The notes beneath the pieces are model-generated. The model was not told the origin of the DNA, ran no database searches, and saw only the letters and a list, made by a program, of their open reading frames with translations. Positions 4,288 to 10,836 of a stretch of DNA of 10,836 bases are shown piece after piece. The stretch comes from CAZSVI01 sp964610205. Its GTDB lineage: Bacteria; Bacillota; Clostridia; DSM-8532. The first letter of the stretch is position 1, and every line of letters starts with the position of its first letter. The position numbers and the translations under genes were made by a program. The DNA is taken from positions 1 to 10,836 of the forward strand of contig CAZSVI010000127.1 in assembly GCA_964610205.1 (NCBI GenBank), written 5' to 3'.

Positions 4288-5334
4288 TTATATTGTTAGT
4301 TCGTCAAGCGGATTTCTAATTTTTTGAATTTCGCTTCTGCTAACGTGTGTATAGATTTGTGTCGTTTTTGGACTTTCATGACCCAATAAATTCTGTATAT
4401 ACCTTAAATCTACACCACTTTCCAATAAATGGGTTGCAAATGAGTGCCTCAGCCAATGTAAAGTCGGTTTTTTATTAATTTTCGCTTTTTTATAAGCACG
4501 TTCAAAAATATTCTGTGCACTTCTTACAGTAAGGTGTTTACCTGATTCTTTACCAGGAAATAACCATTCATCAGGTTTATAAACCTGATAATATTCTCTA
4601 AGACATGTAAGAGCTTTTTCTGATAGAAGAGTAACCCTGTCTTTTCTTCCTTTTGCTTGCTTAATATAAATTAGTCCTCTTTTGCTGTCAATATCTGAAG
4701 GTTTTAATCTTAAAGCTTCGCCAACTCTTAAACCTGCTGAATATATAATCATTAACAATGCCTTGTGTTTTAAATTTGCGACATTTATTAATATATCTTG
4801 CACTTCTTCCTTTGATAATACACTGGGTAACTTTTTTTCTTTTTTAGCATTGGCTATTTTAAATTCAAATTCAGGCAACCCTATAACTTTTATATACCAG
4901 AATTTAATACTGGCAATTAACTGGTTTATCTGTGAATGAGAACATTGGTAATTATCTTTGTACTGTAAGATATAAGTTTTACATATTTTCTCATCATATT
5001 GATTATAATTAGGATTAAATATCATAAATCTCTTTAAATGACCAAGATACGCTTTTATGGTTTGAGAGCTGTATCCTTGAATTCTAAGTTCATTCCGCAT
5101 TATTTTTAAATCATTTAAATAAAATCCTGGGAGACCTTCTGTACTAAATTGATATTGAGTAAAAATTTGTTTCAGACATCTTAAAGTGCTTTTTTGATTT
5201 GGAACAATCCACAATTTAGTTTCATGATCCCAGCCTACTCCGTTTAATCTTCTTATTCTTTTATATAAACCGGCATCATATTTAACTTTAAAAATAAACG
5301 TTTTTTTGTTTTTGCTGATTACCTCATATAACAT
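4288..5334 (-). CDS. Tyrosine recombinase (integron-integrase-like)
   Basis: The product has 348 residues. The core-binding SAM-like domain spans about 70-165. The catalytic domain carries R203 (SAGLRVGEALRL), K228 (AKGRKDR), H293-x-x-R296 (HWLRHSFATHLLE), H319 (LLGHES) and nucleophile Y328 (TQIYTHV), so all catalytic residues are present. It ends in NPLD, as IntI-like enzymes often do. The extra helix that IntI proteins have between the lysine strand and box II is absent. An N-terminal extension (about 12-58, FKVKYDAGLYKRIRRLNG then WDHETKLWIVP) is unusual and recalls HARP-like DNA-binding modules. The ATG at 5334 is used. The GTG at 5379 would add residues encoded by the gltX remnant. No ribosome binding site precedes either start, so expression may be impaired. 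It reads in the same direction as the cassettes and is the likely enzyme for the attC-like sites. Confidence 0.9.
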   Translation of the reverse strand: MLYEVISKNKKTFIFKVKYDAGLYKRIRRLNGVGWDHETKLWIVPNQKSTLRCLKQIFTQYQFSTEGLPGFYLNDLKIMRNELRIQGYSSQTIKAYLGHLKRFMIFNPNYNQYDEKICKTYILQYKDNYQCSHSQINQLIASIKFWYIKVIGLPEFEFKIANAKKEKKLPSVLSKEEVQDILINVANLKHKALLMIIYSAGLRVGEALRLKPSDIDSKRGLIYIKQAKGRKDRVTLLSEKALTCLREYYQVYKPDEWLFPGKESGKHLTVRSAQNIFERAYKKAKINKKPTLHWLRHSFATHLLESGVDLRYIQNLLGHESPKTTQIYTHVSRSEIQKIRNPLDELTI

Positions 5335-5339
5335 AATGA

Positions 5340-6280
5340 TTGCAATTTCTGCTTCGGATCGAGGATACCGACCTGGCACGGAGCAGCGTTGAGTCTGAAA
5401 AGGCCATTATTGAGGCTCTGGAATGGCTGGGTATCGATTGGCATGAAGGTATTGGTAAAATCGGCCCTAACGGCCCGTACCGATCCACCGAAAGAAAAGA
5501 GATATACCGCAAATACCTTCAGAAGCTTCTGAAGGAAAACAAGGCTTATTATTGCTTTTGTACCCAGGCGGAGTTGGAAGAGGAAAAAAAGAAGGCCGTC
5601 GATAAGGGTGATATGTACTTTTACTCGGGAAAATGCGCTTCAATGGATTATGAAAAAGCAAAAAAACGCGTGGAAGCGGGAGAGGCCGCCACCATTCGCC
5701 TTCGTGTGCCAAAGGGTGAAATCATTAAGATAAACGATAGGGTACGTGGGCTTGTAGAGTTTGAAAGTAATGGAATCGGAGACTTTATTATTGCCAAATC
5801 CGATGGTATACCCCGACGGATAGGATTACAACCCTGGCGCTTCCGCATATGATAAAAGCGGGGTATATGCCGGAGAATCCGGATGCCTCGCAGATGGAAT
5901 GGTTAACAAAAGCCGTTGGTACGGTTCAGGAATCATTGCAGTATGCAGCACAGGTTCCGGATGCCTTAAAACTCTTTTTTACCGACGATGTGTAGCCCGA
6001 GAATGACGAAGCAGCCCAAATATTGCGTCAGGATTTTGTCTCTGCCCTGATGGAAGCCTTCTGCAAAAAGGTCCGCGAATCGGATTTTACTGCAGGAAAT
6101 GAGGTAAAATCAATTTTTAAAGAAGTTGGCAAGGAAACCGGCATTAAGGGAAAGGATCTGTTTATGACCATACGTATTGCGGCTACAGGACAAATGCATG
6201 GTCCCGACGTAAATTCCACCCTTGCCCTGTTGGGGAAAGAAAAAGTTTTAAAGCGCCTTCAAAAACATGTTAAGGCATAA
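5340..6280 (+). pseudogene. gltX: Glutamyl-tRNA synthetase remnant
   Basis: Two pieces of glutamyl-tRNA synthetase (about 490 residues when intact) remain. The first, from FLLRIEDTD to IIAKSDGIP (5346 to about 5818), covers the catalytic domain after the HIGH-type motif. The first ~35 codons are missing where the recombinase region begins. The second, in another frame, runs from ITTLALPHMIKAGYMPEN (about 5825) to the TAA at 6278-6280 and is the anticodon-binding C-terminus. It carries an in-frame TAG at 5993-5995. The stretch between them, including the KMSKS-type loop, is deleted together with a frame change. The TTG at 5340 is not a real start. It is followed 31 bp later by cysE, the usual order in Bacilli and Clostridia. 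The product cannot charge tRNA. Confidence 0.93.
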
Positions 6281-6311
6281 GCAAATTTGCATAATATCTG
6301 GAGATGATGAT

Positions 6312-7292
6312 ATGGATTTAAACGAATGGTTGAATCATAAGCTGCCCGAGGTTACCGAAAACCTGGAGGAGATTAATAATAAACATTTTTTAAATGATAA
6401 AACCATAGGGCTTGCAGGCAAGGAAAGGGTTTATCAGGTGCTGCGTATGCTGCGTTCGGCACTTTTCCCCGGGGTGTATGAAAAATATCCGATTGATGAA
6501 TCCGGTATCAATATACTCACCGGAAACAACATCCGTACAGCAGCCATGGAACTCAGAAGCCTTGTGGAGAAATGCCTGGTCAATGATTGCGACAGTAAGG
6601 ATAAAGAGCATGGAACCTGTACAAAATGCAAGGATAAGGCTAATGATATTACAATTGACTTGATTGAAAAACTTCCCGGTATCCGAGAGGTTCTGCATAA
6701 GGATATTGAAGCGGCCTATGAGGGAGATCCCGCCGCAATACGCCGGGAGGAGATTCTGTTAAGCTATCCGTCGATCGAGGCTTTGAGCATTCATCGGCTG
6801 GCCAATGTTTTATACCGGCACAGGGTGCCCATCATACCCAGAATTATGTCTGAATATGCCCACCAGAGAACCGGCATTGACATTCATCCCGGGGCATCCA
6901 TCGGAGAGTATTTTTTTATAGATCACGGAACCGGTGTGGTTATTGGCGAGACCTGTGTTATAGGAAAGCATGTCAAGATATATCAGGGGGTTACCCTGGG
7001 AGCGAAGAGTTTTACTCTGGATGAAAAGGGAAACCCGGTAAAAGGGGTAAAAAGGCATCCTGATATAGAGGATAATGTGATAATTTATGCCGGCGCCACA
7101 ATACTGGGAGGAGATACGGTTATCGGCCATGATTCGGTTATTGGAGGAAATGTCTGGTTAACACGGTCGGTTCCGCCCTATACAACGGTACATAATTCCC
7201 AGCCTTCGCCAACCATAAAAAACGGAAAGCCGGATGATATGGTGGAACGGGGAAGCCTGTACAACGATAGAAACGGAGGAAAATCGCAATGA
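6312..7292 (+). CDS. cysE: Serine O-acetyltransferase (long, EpsC-like form)
   Basis: This enzyme makes O-acetylserine from serine and acetyl-CoA, the first step of cysteine synthesis. It has 326 residues, longer than the ~215-residue Bacillus CysE and more like the long serine acetyltransferases with an extra helical N-terminus. Residues 185-290 form the left-handed beta helix with hexapeptide repeats. D190 (GIDIHPGA) and H205 (FIDHGTGVVIGET) match the catalytic pair, and KRHPDIEDNVIIYAGATILGG follows. Four cysteines (88, 93, 103, 106) in the N-terminal part could bind a metal. The ATG at 6312 with GGAG 8 nt upstream is preferred over a TTG at 6267 inside gltX. It overlaps cysS by ATGA. No damage is visible. 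Confidence 0.95.
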   Translation: MDLNEWLNHKLPEVTENLEEINNKHFLNDKTIGLAGKERVYQVLRMLRSALFPGVYEKYPIDESGINILTGNNIRTAAMELRSLVEKCLVNDCDSKDKEHGTCTKCKDKANDITIDLIEKLPGIREVLHKDIEAAYEGDPAAIRREEILLSYPSIEALSIHRLANVLYRHRVPIIPRIMSEYAHQRTGIDIHPGASIGEYFFIDHGTGVVIGETCVIGKHVKIYQGVTLGAKSFTLDEKGNPVKGVKRHPDIEDNVIIYAGATILGGDTVIGHDSVIGGNVWLTRSVPPYTTVHNSQPSPTIKNGKPDDMVERGSLYNDRNGGKSQ

Positions 7293-8550
7293 AACTATAT
7301 AACACCCTGACCCGTAAAAAGGAGGATTTTATACCGCTAAATCCCGGAGAGGCAAGGATATACAGCTGCGGCCCGACGGTATACAATTATTTTCACATCG
7401 GGAACGCACGTCCTTTTATCATATTTGATGTTTTGAGGCGTTTCCTTGAATATTCCGGTTTAACGGTTAAGTTTGTCCAGAATTTTACGGATATTGATGA
7501 TAGAATGATAAAAAAAGCCAATGAAGAGGGAAAAACTGTTTATCAGATAGCGGATAAATATATAGAGGAATATTACAAGGACGCTCGAGGTCTTGGTATA
7601 GCTGACGCAACCATCGCTCCAAGAGCAACGGATAACATGGATGCGATTATTTCAATGATCATATCCCTGGTTGATAAAGGTTATGCTTATGTTGTAGACG
7701 GAGACGTATATTATGATACTGCAAAATTTGAAGGATACGGGAAGCTTTCGGGGCATCATCTTGAGGATCTTGAAGCCGGAGCGCGAATCAACGTGGATGA
7801 AAGGAAAAGGAATGCAATGGATTTTGCATTGTGGAAAGCTCAAAAACCCGGAGAACCCGCCTGGGACAGCCCATGGGGCAAGGGAAGGCCGGGCTGGCAT
7901 ATTGAGTGCTCCGCGATGGCCAATCGCTTTCTGGGAGATACAATAGATATACACAGCGGCGGACAGGATTTGATTTTCCCGCATCATGAAAATGAGATAG
8001 CGCAAAGTGAGGCCGCCAATGGAAAGCTCTTTGCGGCCTATTGGCTGCATAACGGGTTTATTAACATTAACAATGAGAAAATGTCGAAGTCAAAAGGAAA
8101 TTTCTTTACTGTCAGGGATATTATCGAACACTACGACTATGAAGTTATTAGATTTTTTATGCTTTCGGCGCATTACCGAAGCCCTGTAAATTTCAATGAT
8201 ACGTTACTGGAGCAGGCAAAAAACGGCCTGAACAGGATTTATGAATGCCGAGACAACCTCATATTCCTTCTTTCCAATACAAGCAAGGAGGATTTGGATG
8301 AAAGTATGATTGATACTTTAAGGGTCTACAGGCGAAAATTCAGAGATGCCATGGAAGACGACCTGAATACGGCGGATGCCCTTGCAGCAGTATTTGAACT
8401 GGTGCGGGAAATAAACACATCGGTTAATGCTTCAACGGGAGCAGGGAAAAAACCATAAAAACTACCCTGGCGCTTTTAACCGAGTTAACCGGAGTTCTTG
8501 GAATTATGACAAAAAAACAGGATACCCGACTTGATGAAGATATATATGCG
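7289..8550 (+). pseudogene. cysS: Cysteinyl-tRNA synthetase, frameshifted and 3'-truncated
   Basis: Cysteinyl-tRNA synthetase normally has about 465 residues. Here the frame is open for 389 (7289-8458). Zinc ligands C27, C207, H232 and E236, the HIGN motif (36-39) and KMSKS (264-268) are present, so the catalytic core is intact. At about 8435-8452, near GGGAAAAAACC, the frame is lost and a TAA ends it. In the next frame homology resumes (TTLALLTELTGVLGIMTKKQ, then LDEDI) and stops at about 8548, where the rest of the C-terminal domain has been replaced by sequence from the pilus gene. The ATG overlaps the cysE stop. A truncated core protein could be made but should bind tRNA poorly. Confidence 0.88.
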
Positions 8551-9058
8551 GTTCATGTTCAAAGGTGGATAAATACGAATACCCTTTGGAATCAAAGGAT
8601 GCTTTTCGAATATATCTTCTCAGTTTTGTTCTTGTTTCAAACCCGGAAGATGATTTGCTTGTAAAATTATACATCGTGACTAACGATTTACCTTCCTGCT
8701 CATGACCATATATAACATAGGGAGGATCATATCGGGCATGCCATATATATTGGCTTTCCTGCACCAGTTCTGCATACATATCTCCTTTATCGAGCTTCTC
8801 ACGCCACGCTCCTCCCACTTTATTATATCCGCCTGAGTAGCCTTCCCGTAAGCTGTTATAGGTTTCATCATAGTTTCCGGTAGAAACAGAAATGACAGCG
8901 GCCTGCAATGCATCATGAACTCCATTTGCAATGATTGTTAAGCGGATATATTCCATAATGGCACTTGATAATAGAAGCAGGCATATCACAATAGCACATG
9001 CAAGGAGAAGAGCGTTTCCTCGCCTTTCATTCAGCTTTTTCAATATCCCTATTTCCAA
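8504..9058 (-). CDS. TadE/TadG-like pseudopilin, C-terminus altered
   Basis: This 184-residue protein has a short charged N-terminus ending ERRGNALLLACAIV and one hydrophobic segment (about 16-37), the pattern of TadE/TadG-like minor pseudopilins of Flp/Tad pili. The remainder is soluble and extracytoplasmic. The start is uncertain: TTG at 9058 (no good ribosome binding site), or TTG at 9043 with GGAAA about 9 nt upstream, which would give MKKLNERRGN. The last ~18 residues (EHEPHIYLHQVGYPVFLS) are encoded by the antisense of cysS, so the original C-terminus was lost at a junction near 8550-8565. It follows the DUF4320 gene with a possible overlap, as in one operon. Confidence 0.7.
   Translation of the reverse strand: MEIGILKKLNERRGNALLLACAIVICLLLLSSAIMEYIRLTIIANGVHDALQAAVISVSTGNYDETYNSLREGYSGGYNKVGGAWREKLDKGDMYAELVQESQYIWHARYDPPYVIYGHEQEGKSLVTMYNFTSKSSSGFETRTKLRRYIRKASFDSKGYSYLSTFEHEPHIYLHQVGYPVFLS
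8545..8565. other. Rearrangement junction between cysS remnant and pilus gene
   Basis: CysS homology on the plus strand ends at about 8548, and plausible pilus-protein sequence on the minus strand ends near 8560. Two convergent genes are therefore fused tail to tail with both 3' ends missing. No insertion sequence end or target duplication is visible. Confidence 0.6.
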
Positions 9059-9462
9059 TATACTTCACTCCTCCCCGTTGCTCTTGCAGACAACTCTATA
9101 GGGAATGAGCCGAAGCTGCCGAAGAGCCCGATATTGACTGTAGATTTTAGAGTTACGACAATACTTTCGTTCAACTGCACCCTTTTTGTTCCTGGAATAT
9201 AACTTGCCGACCAGGTTATTACAGGCTTTACACCTGTCTGCGTTTCAAGTTCCAGTGCCCGTGCAGCAGTTTCTGTCCCGATCTGTCCTGCTATCTCAGC
9301 CGTCCTGCATAGCTCAGTTGCAAATGTATCCAGCTGGTGCTTCACAATAAATACTGGAAAAACCTTAACCGCAAGAGCTATAACAAGCATTGCAGAAAGG
9401 ATAATTACAATAACATCGATATAGCCTTCGCCTGATTTAGATATAAAAAATCCTTTAAGCAC
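9049..9462 (-). CDS. DUF4320-family Tad-locus protein
   Basis: This 137-residue protein has a Ser/Gly-rich start (SKSGEGYIDV), a single transmembrane segment (about 14-36, VIVIILSAMLVIALAVKVFP), a helical stretch with TELCRTAEIAGQIG, and an extracytoplasmic beta-rich part ending IELSARATGRSEVYW. This matches DUF4320 proteins, found in clostridial Tad/Flp pilus clusters and resembling TadE pseudopilins. The start is GTG at 9462, set by GAGGTGAG (9474-9467). It ends with TAG at 9051-9049, next to the pseudopilin start. Upstream, where more pilus genes would be expected, a toxin-antitoxin module on the other strand intervenes. Its promoter may therefore be new or lost. Confidence 0.8.
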   Translation of the reverse strand: MLKGFFISKSGEGYIDVIVIILSAMLVIALAVKVFPVFIVKHQLDTFATELCRTAEIAGQIGTETAARALELETQTGVKPVITWSASYIPGTKRVQLNESIVVTLKSTVNIGLFGSFGSFPIELSARATGRSEVYWK

Positions 9463-9490
9463 CTATCTCACCTCTTCCTTAATAAAATTA

Positions 9491-9519
9491 TTGATATTTT
9501 CTTAAATCTTGAGTATAAT
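9491..9519 (+). promoter_or_regulatory. Sigma-A-type promoter of toxin-antitoxin operon
   Basis: TTGATA (9491-9496) and TATAAT (9514-9519) are separated by exactly 17 nt. The -10 is a perfect match and the -35 differs at one or two positions. It lies 40 nt before the antitoxin ATG and directs the plus-strand pair. Confidence 0.85.
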
Positions 9520-9523
9520 ATAA

Positions 9524-9544
9524 TCAGAAAGTATGAATTTCTGA
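9524..9544 (+). promoter_or_regulatory. Palindromic operator of toxin-antitoxin operon
   Basis: A perfect inverted repeat, TCAGAAA-gtatgaa-TTTCTGA, begins 5 nt after the -10 box and covers the probable transcription start. This is where an antitoxin of the AbrB/MazE type would bind to repress its own operon. Binding is inferred. Confidence 0.7.
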
Positions 9545-9558
9545 AAGGGTTGAGTATT

Positions 9559-9831
9559 ATGTTAATTGAAATGCGTGGAAGATCTCAAATTACAATACCT
9601 TCTGAGATAGTTAAAAGTCTCGGTGTTAAAGAAGGTGATAAATTTGATGTTGTAGAAAAAGACGGAGGCATTTTCCTCTGCCCGGTAGTTGTATACCCTA
9701 AAAAAGAAATGGTTCGCATTGCAAAGCTTATCAAAGAAACTGATGCCGAGTATAAAAGTGGCGAATTAAAAGCATATGACGATGTTGATAAAATGTTTGA
9801 AGATATGGGGATCAATCTGAATGAAATTTAA
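9559..9831 (+). CDS. AbrB/MazE/SpoVT-type antitoxin
   Basis: This 90-residue protein has the swapped-hairpin AbrB DNA-binding domain at its start (GRSQITIPSEIVKSLGVKEG, then DKFDVVEKDGGIFLCPV) and an acidic C-terminal tail (residues 55-90) for binding the toxin. The ATG at 9559 is chosen because AAAGGG (9544-9549) lies 9 nt upstream. A TTG at 9550 overlaps that site. It overlaps the toxin gene by 11 nt. It is probably autoregulated through the palindrome at 9524-9544. It stands on the opposite strand inside a pilus cluster, which marks it as an insertion. The antitoxin itself is intact. Confidence 0.88.
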   Translation: MLIEMRGRSQITIPSEIVKSLGVKEGDKFDVVEKDGGIFLCPVVVYPKKEMVRIAKLIKETDAEYKSGELKAYDDVDKMFEDMGINLNEI

Positions 9832-10087
9832 GATTGTTTTCACAAAAACATTTGAGAAGAGCTTAAAAAAGCTCACTCCAGCAGAGCAAAAACAAGTAGC
9901 TATTAAGCTTAAAATACTTCAAACAAGTCCATTTCACCCATCATTGCGCACCAAGAAAATCAAAGGTTTTGATGGTCTATTTGAGTGTAGTGTAAATATG
10001 GATATACGAATACTTTAGCGGTATGAAGGGACTGAAATTATCATCACTTTGGATGTTGGGCATCATTCTGTTGTGGACAAGCTTTAA
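9821..10087 (+). pseudogene. RelE-family toxin broken by an amber codon
   Basis: The frame begins MKFKIVFTKTFEKSLKKLTP and continues through FHPSLRTKKIKGFDGLFECSV and MDIRIL to a TAG at 10016-10018. The same frame then continues RYEGTEIIITLDVGHHSVVDKL to TAA at 10085-10087. In RelE/mRNA interferase toxins the broken position is usually a Trp in 'RxxWRY', so TGG to TAG is the simplest change. The 65-residue truncated product lacks the last two strands and the GHH motif and should be inactive. The ATG overlaps the antitoxin end (9821-9831). Loss of toxin with retention of antitoxin is a common stage of decay. Confidence 0.85.
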
Positions 10088-10110
10088 AATTACTATGCCT
10101 TCCATATTAC

Positions 10111-10810
10111 TTAAAATAAATTTGAAAATGCCTGCATGATTTCCACTGCCATAACAGCAAGATATATCAGTATAAAACAGCCCAGCATGAAGAACGAGTA
10201 TTTGCGCATCTTTGCAGGTCGTTTCATAGCGATCAGTTTTAGTTTTTGTACTTCAAGCAGTTTAAAGTCATGAGCCAGCATTTGAAAATATACTCTTCCA
10301 TCATCGCTTCGCAGCACGCTCAACAAACCCCTGACTACGTCAGACAGCATGTACTGCCCACCCCACCCTTGCTTCAAGGCGGGATAGAGCAGCTTCATAG
10401 CTTCCTGATTTCATGTCGGCAACAGTTATATCAAGCTCACACCGAAATTCAGGACCCGCATTTTTCTTATAGGTTTCAAAAATCCGTAAAACATCCCTGC
10501 TCCCTTTCAGTTCCTGCTCTAAAGTCAGTGCAAAACGTGGCAGTTCGTTTTCTATTGCACCTCTCCGTTTTTTCATGACTTCATCCGCAGAACGGATTTC
10601 CTTGAAATATATCATTACTGCGAGAACAAGAATGACAAAAGATATTATTGGGAATACAAAAATCGCTGGGATTATAGCAAGCAGTACAATACCGGACTTT
10701 ACCCATGCTTTTGCTATATAAGTCTCAGGAGTTAGCTTTACTTCTGCGGATTTGAGGGTAGCAGCCAGCTTTACACTTAGCAGAACATGTGTTCTGCCTA
10801 TGCACTTGGC
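10111..10810 (-). pseudogene. TadB/TadC-like pilus assembly membrane protein, frameshifted
   Basis: Two overlapping frames together form a type II secretion F-domain (TadB/TadC) protein, the inner-membrane platform of Tad pilus assembly. The upstream part (10810-10340) has paired membrane segments (VLLAIIPAIFVFPIISFVILVLAV split around 45-65) and then RGAIENELPRFALTLEQELKG...ALSRLEARVG. The downstream part (about 10365-10111) continues MLSDVVRGLLSVLRSDDG to a last membrane segment (FFMLGCFILIYLAVMAVEIM). The frame changes in the G-rich run at 10357-10369. Upstream the frame is closed by TGA at 10813-10811 with no start codon before the membrane segments; the first ATG is at 10615. The N-terminus is therefore also lost or disrupted near the window edge. 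Confidence 0.8.
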
Positions 10811-10836
10811 TCAGGAACTATATAGTGAGTTCCAAA

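Larger units (their letters stand above)
1..5334 (-). mobile_element. Integron-like gene-cassette array with recombinase
   Basis: The segment contains a tyrosine recombinase, a candidate attI region and at least five cassettes (one partial at the left edge), all reading on the minus strand. Cassette limits, taken as the G|TT point of each attC-like element on the minus strand, are about 4107-3225 (signal peptidase), 3224-2253 (GNAT), 2252-1255 (MNT/HEPN), 1254-414 (toxin-antitoxin) and 413 to beyond the window (GNAT). Each holds one gene or a two-gene operon with its own ribosome binding site. Stop codons lie 18-139 bp from the attC-like site, while starts lie 71-166 bp from the previous one, as in integron cassettes. 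The right limit abuts a truncated gltX. Classical integrons are known mainly outside Firmicutes, and the recombinase is not a typical IntI, so 'integron-like' is an inference from site structure and layout. Confidence 0.72.

Noticed and set aside
8435..8463. Programmed -1 frameshifting in cysS
   Set aside because: CysS enzymes are not known to need frameshifting, and the shifted frame soon runs into an unrelated junction, so decay or sequencing error is more likely.
5993..10018. Possible reassignment of TAG as a sense codon (in-frame TAG in gltX and in the RelE toxin)
   Set aside because: TAG is used as a normal stop in the cassette toxin (646-644) and the DUF4320 gene (9051-9049), and both genes with internal TAG show other signs of decay or mobility. 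Point nonsense mutations explain it.

Overview
The window looks like chromosomal DNA of a clostridial (low-GC Firmicutes) bacterium. The reasons are strong AGGAGG/GGAGG ribosome binding sites, the Bacillus/Clostridia gene order gltX-cysE-cysS, clostridial-type Tad pilus genes including a DUF4320 protein, and AT-rich promoters close to the sigma-A consensus. Genus cannot be told from the sequence alone.

Positions 1-5334 read as an integron-like gene-cassette array, all on the minus strand. A tyrosine recombinase (5334-4288) is followed by a candidate attI region (4287-4108), then cassettes carrying a type I signal peptidase, a GNAT acetyltransferase, an MNT/HEPN toxin-antitoxin pair, a RelE/ParE-type toxin-antitoxin pair, and the start of a second GNAT acetyltransferase cut by the window edge. 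Four GC-rich attC-like elements of 151-196 bp (407-599, 1247-1442, 2245-2430, 3217-3367) separate the cargo genes. Each has terminal ...AAC / GTT... boxes and 7-8 bp inner arms whose sequence differs between elements while pairing is kept. The outermost bases of an element match the far end of the neighbouring cassette better than they match their own partner. That is the pattern left when cassettes are cut and joined at G|TT, and it is the strongest evidence in the window. The recombinase lacks the extra helix typical of IntI and has an unusual N-terminal extension, so this may be a cassette system outside the classical integrons.

Positions 5340-8550 are a decayed piece of a gltX-cysE-cysS operon. 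gltX lacks its first ~35 codons (including the HIGH-type motif) at the junction with the recombinase, has lost most of its middle and carries an in-frame TAG. cysE is intact and overlaps cysS by ATGA. cysS is frameshifted near codon 385 and cut off before its C-terminal end. Because both tRNA synthetases are essential, intact copies should exist elsewhere in the genome.

Positions 8504-10836 are a damaged minus-strand Tad/Flp pilus cluster: a frameshifted TadB/TadC-like membrane protein, a DUF4320 protein and a TadE-like pseudopilin whose 3' end runs into the cysS remnant. A toxin-antitoxin module on the plus strand (AbrB/MazE-like antitoxin with a clear promoter and palindromic operator, plus a RelE toxin killed by a TAG codon) sits inside the pilus cluster. 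Overall this is an accessory, rearranged region combining a cassette array with gene remnants.
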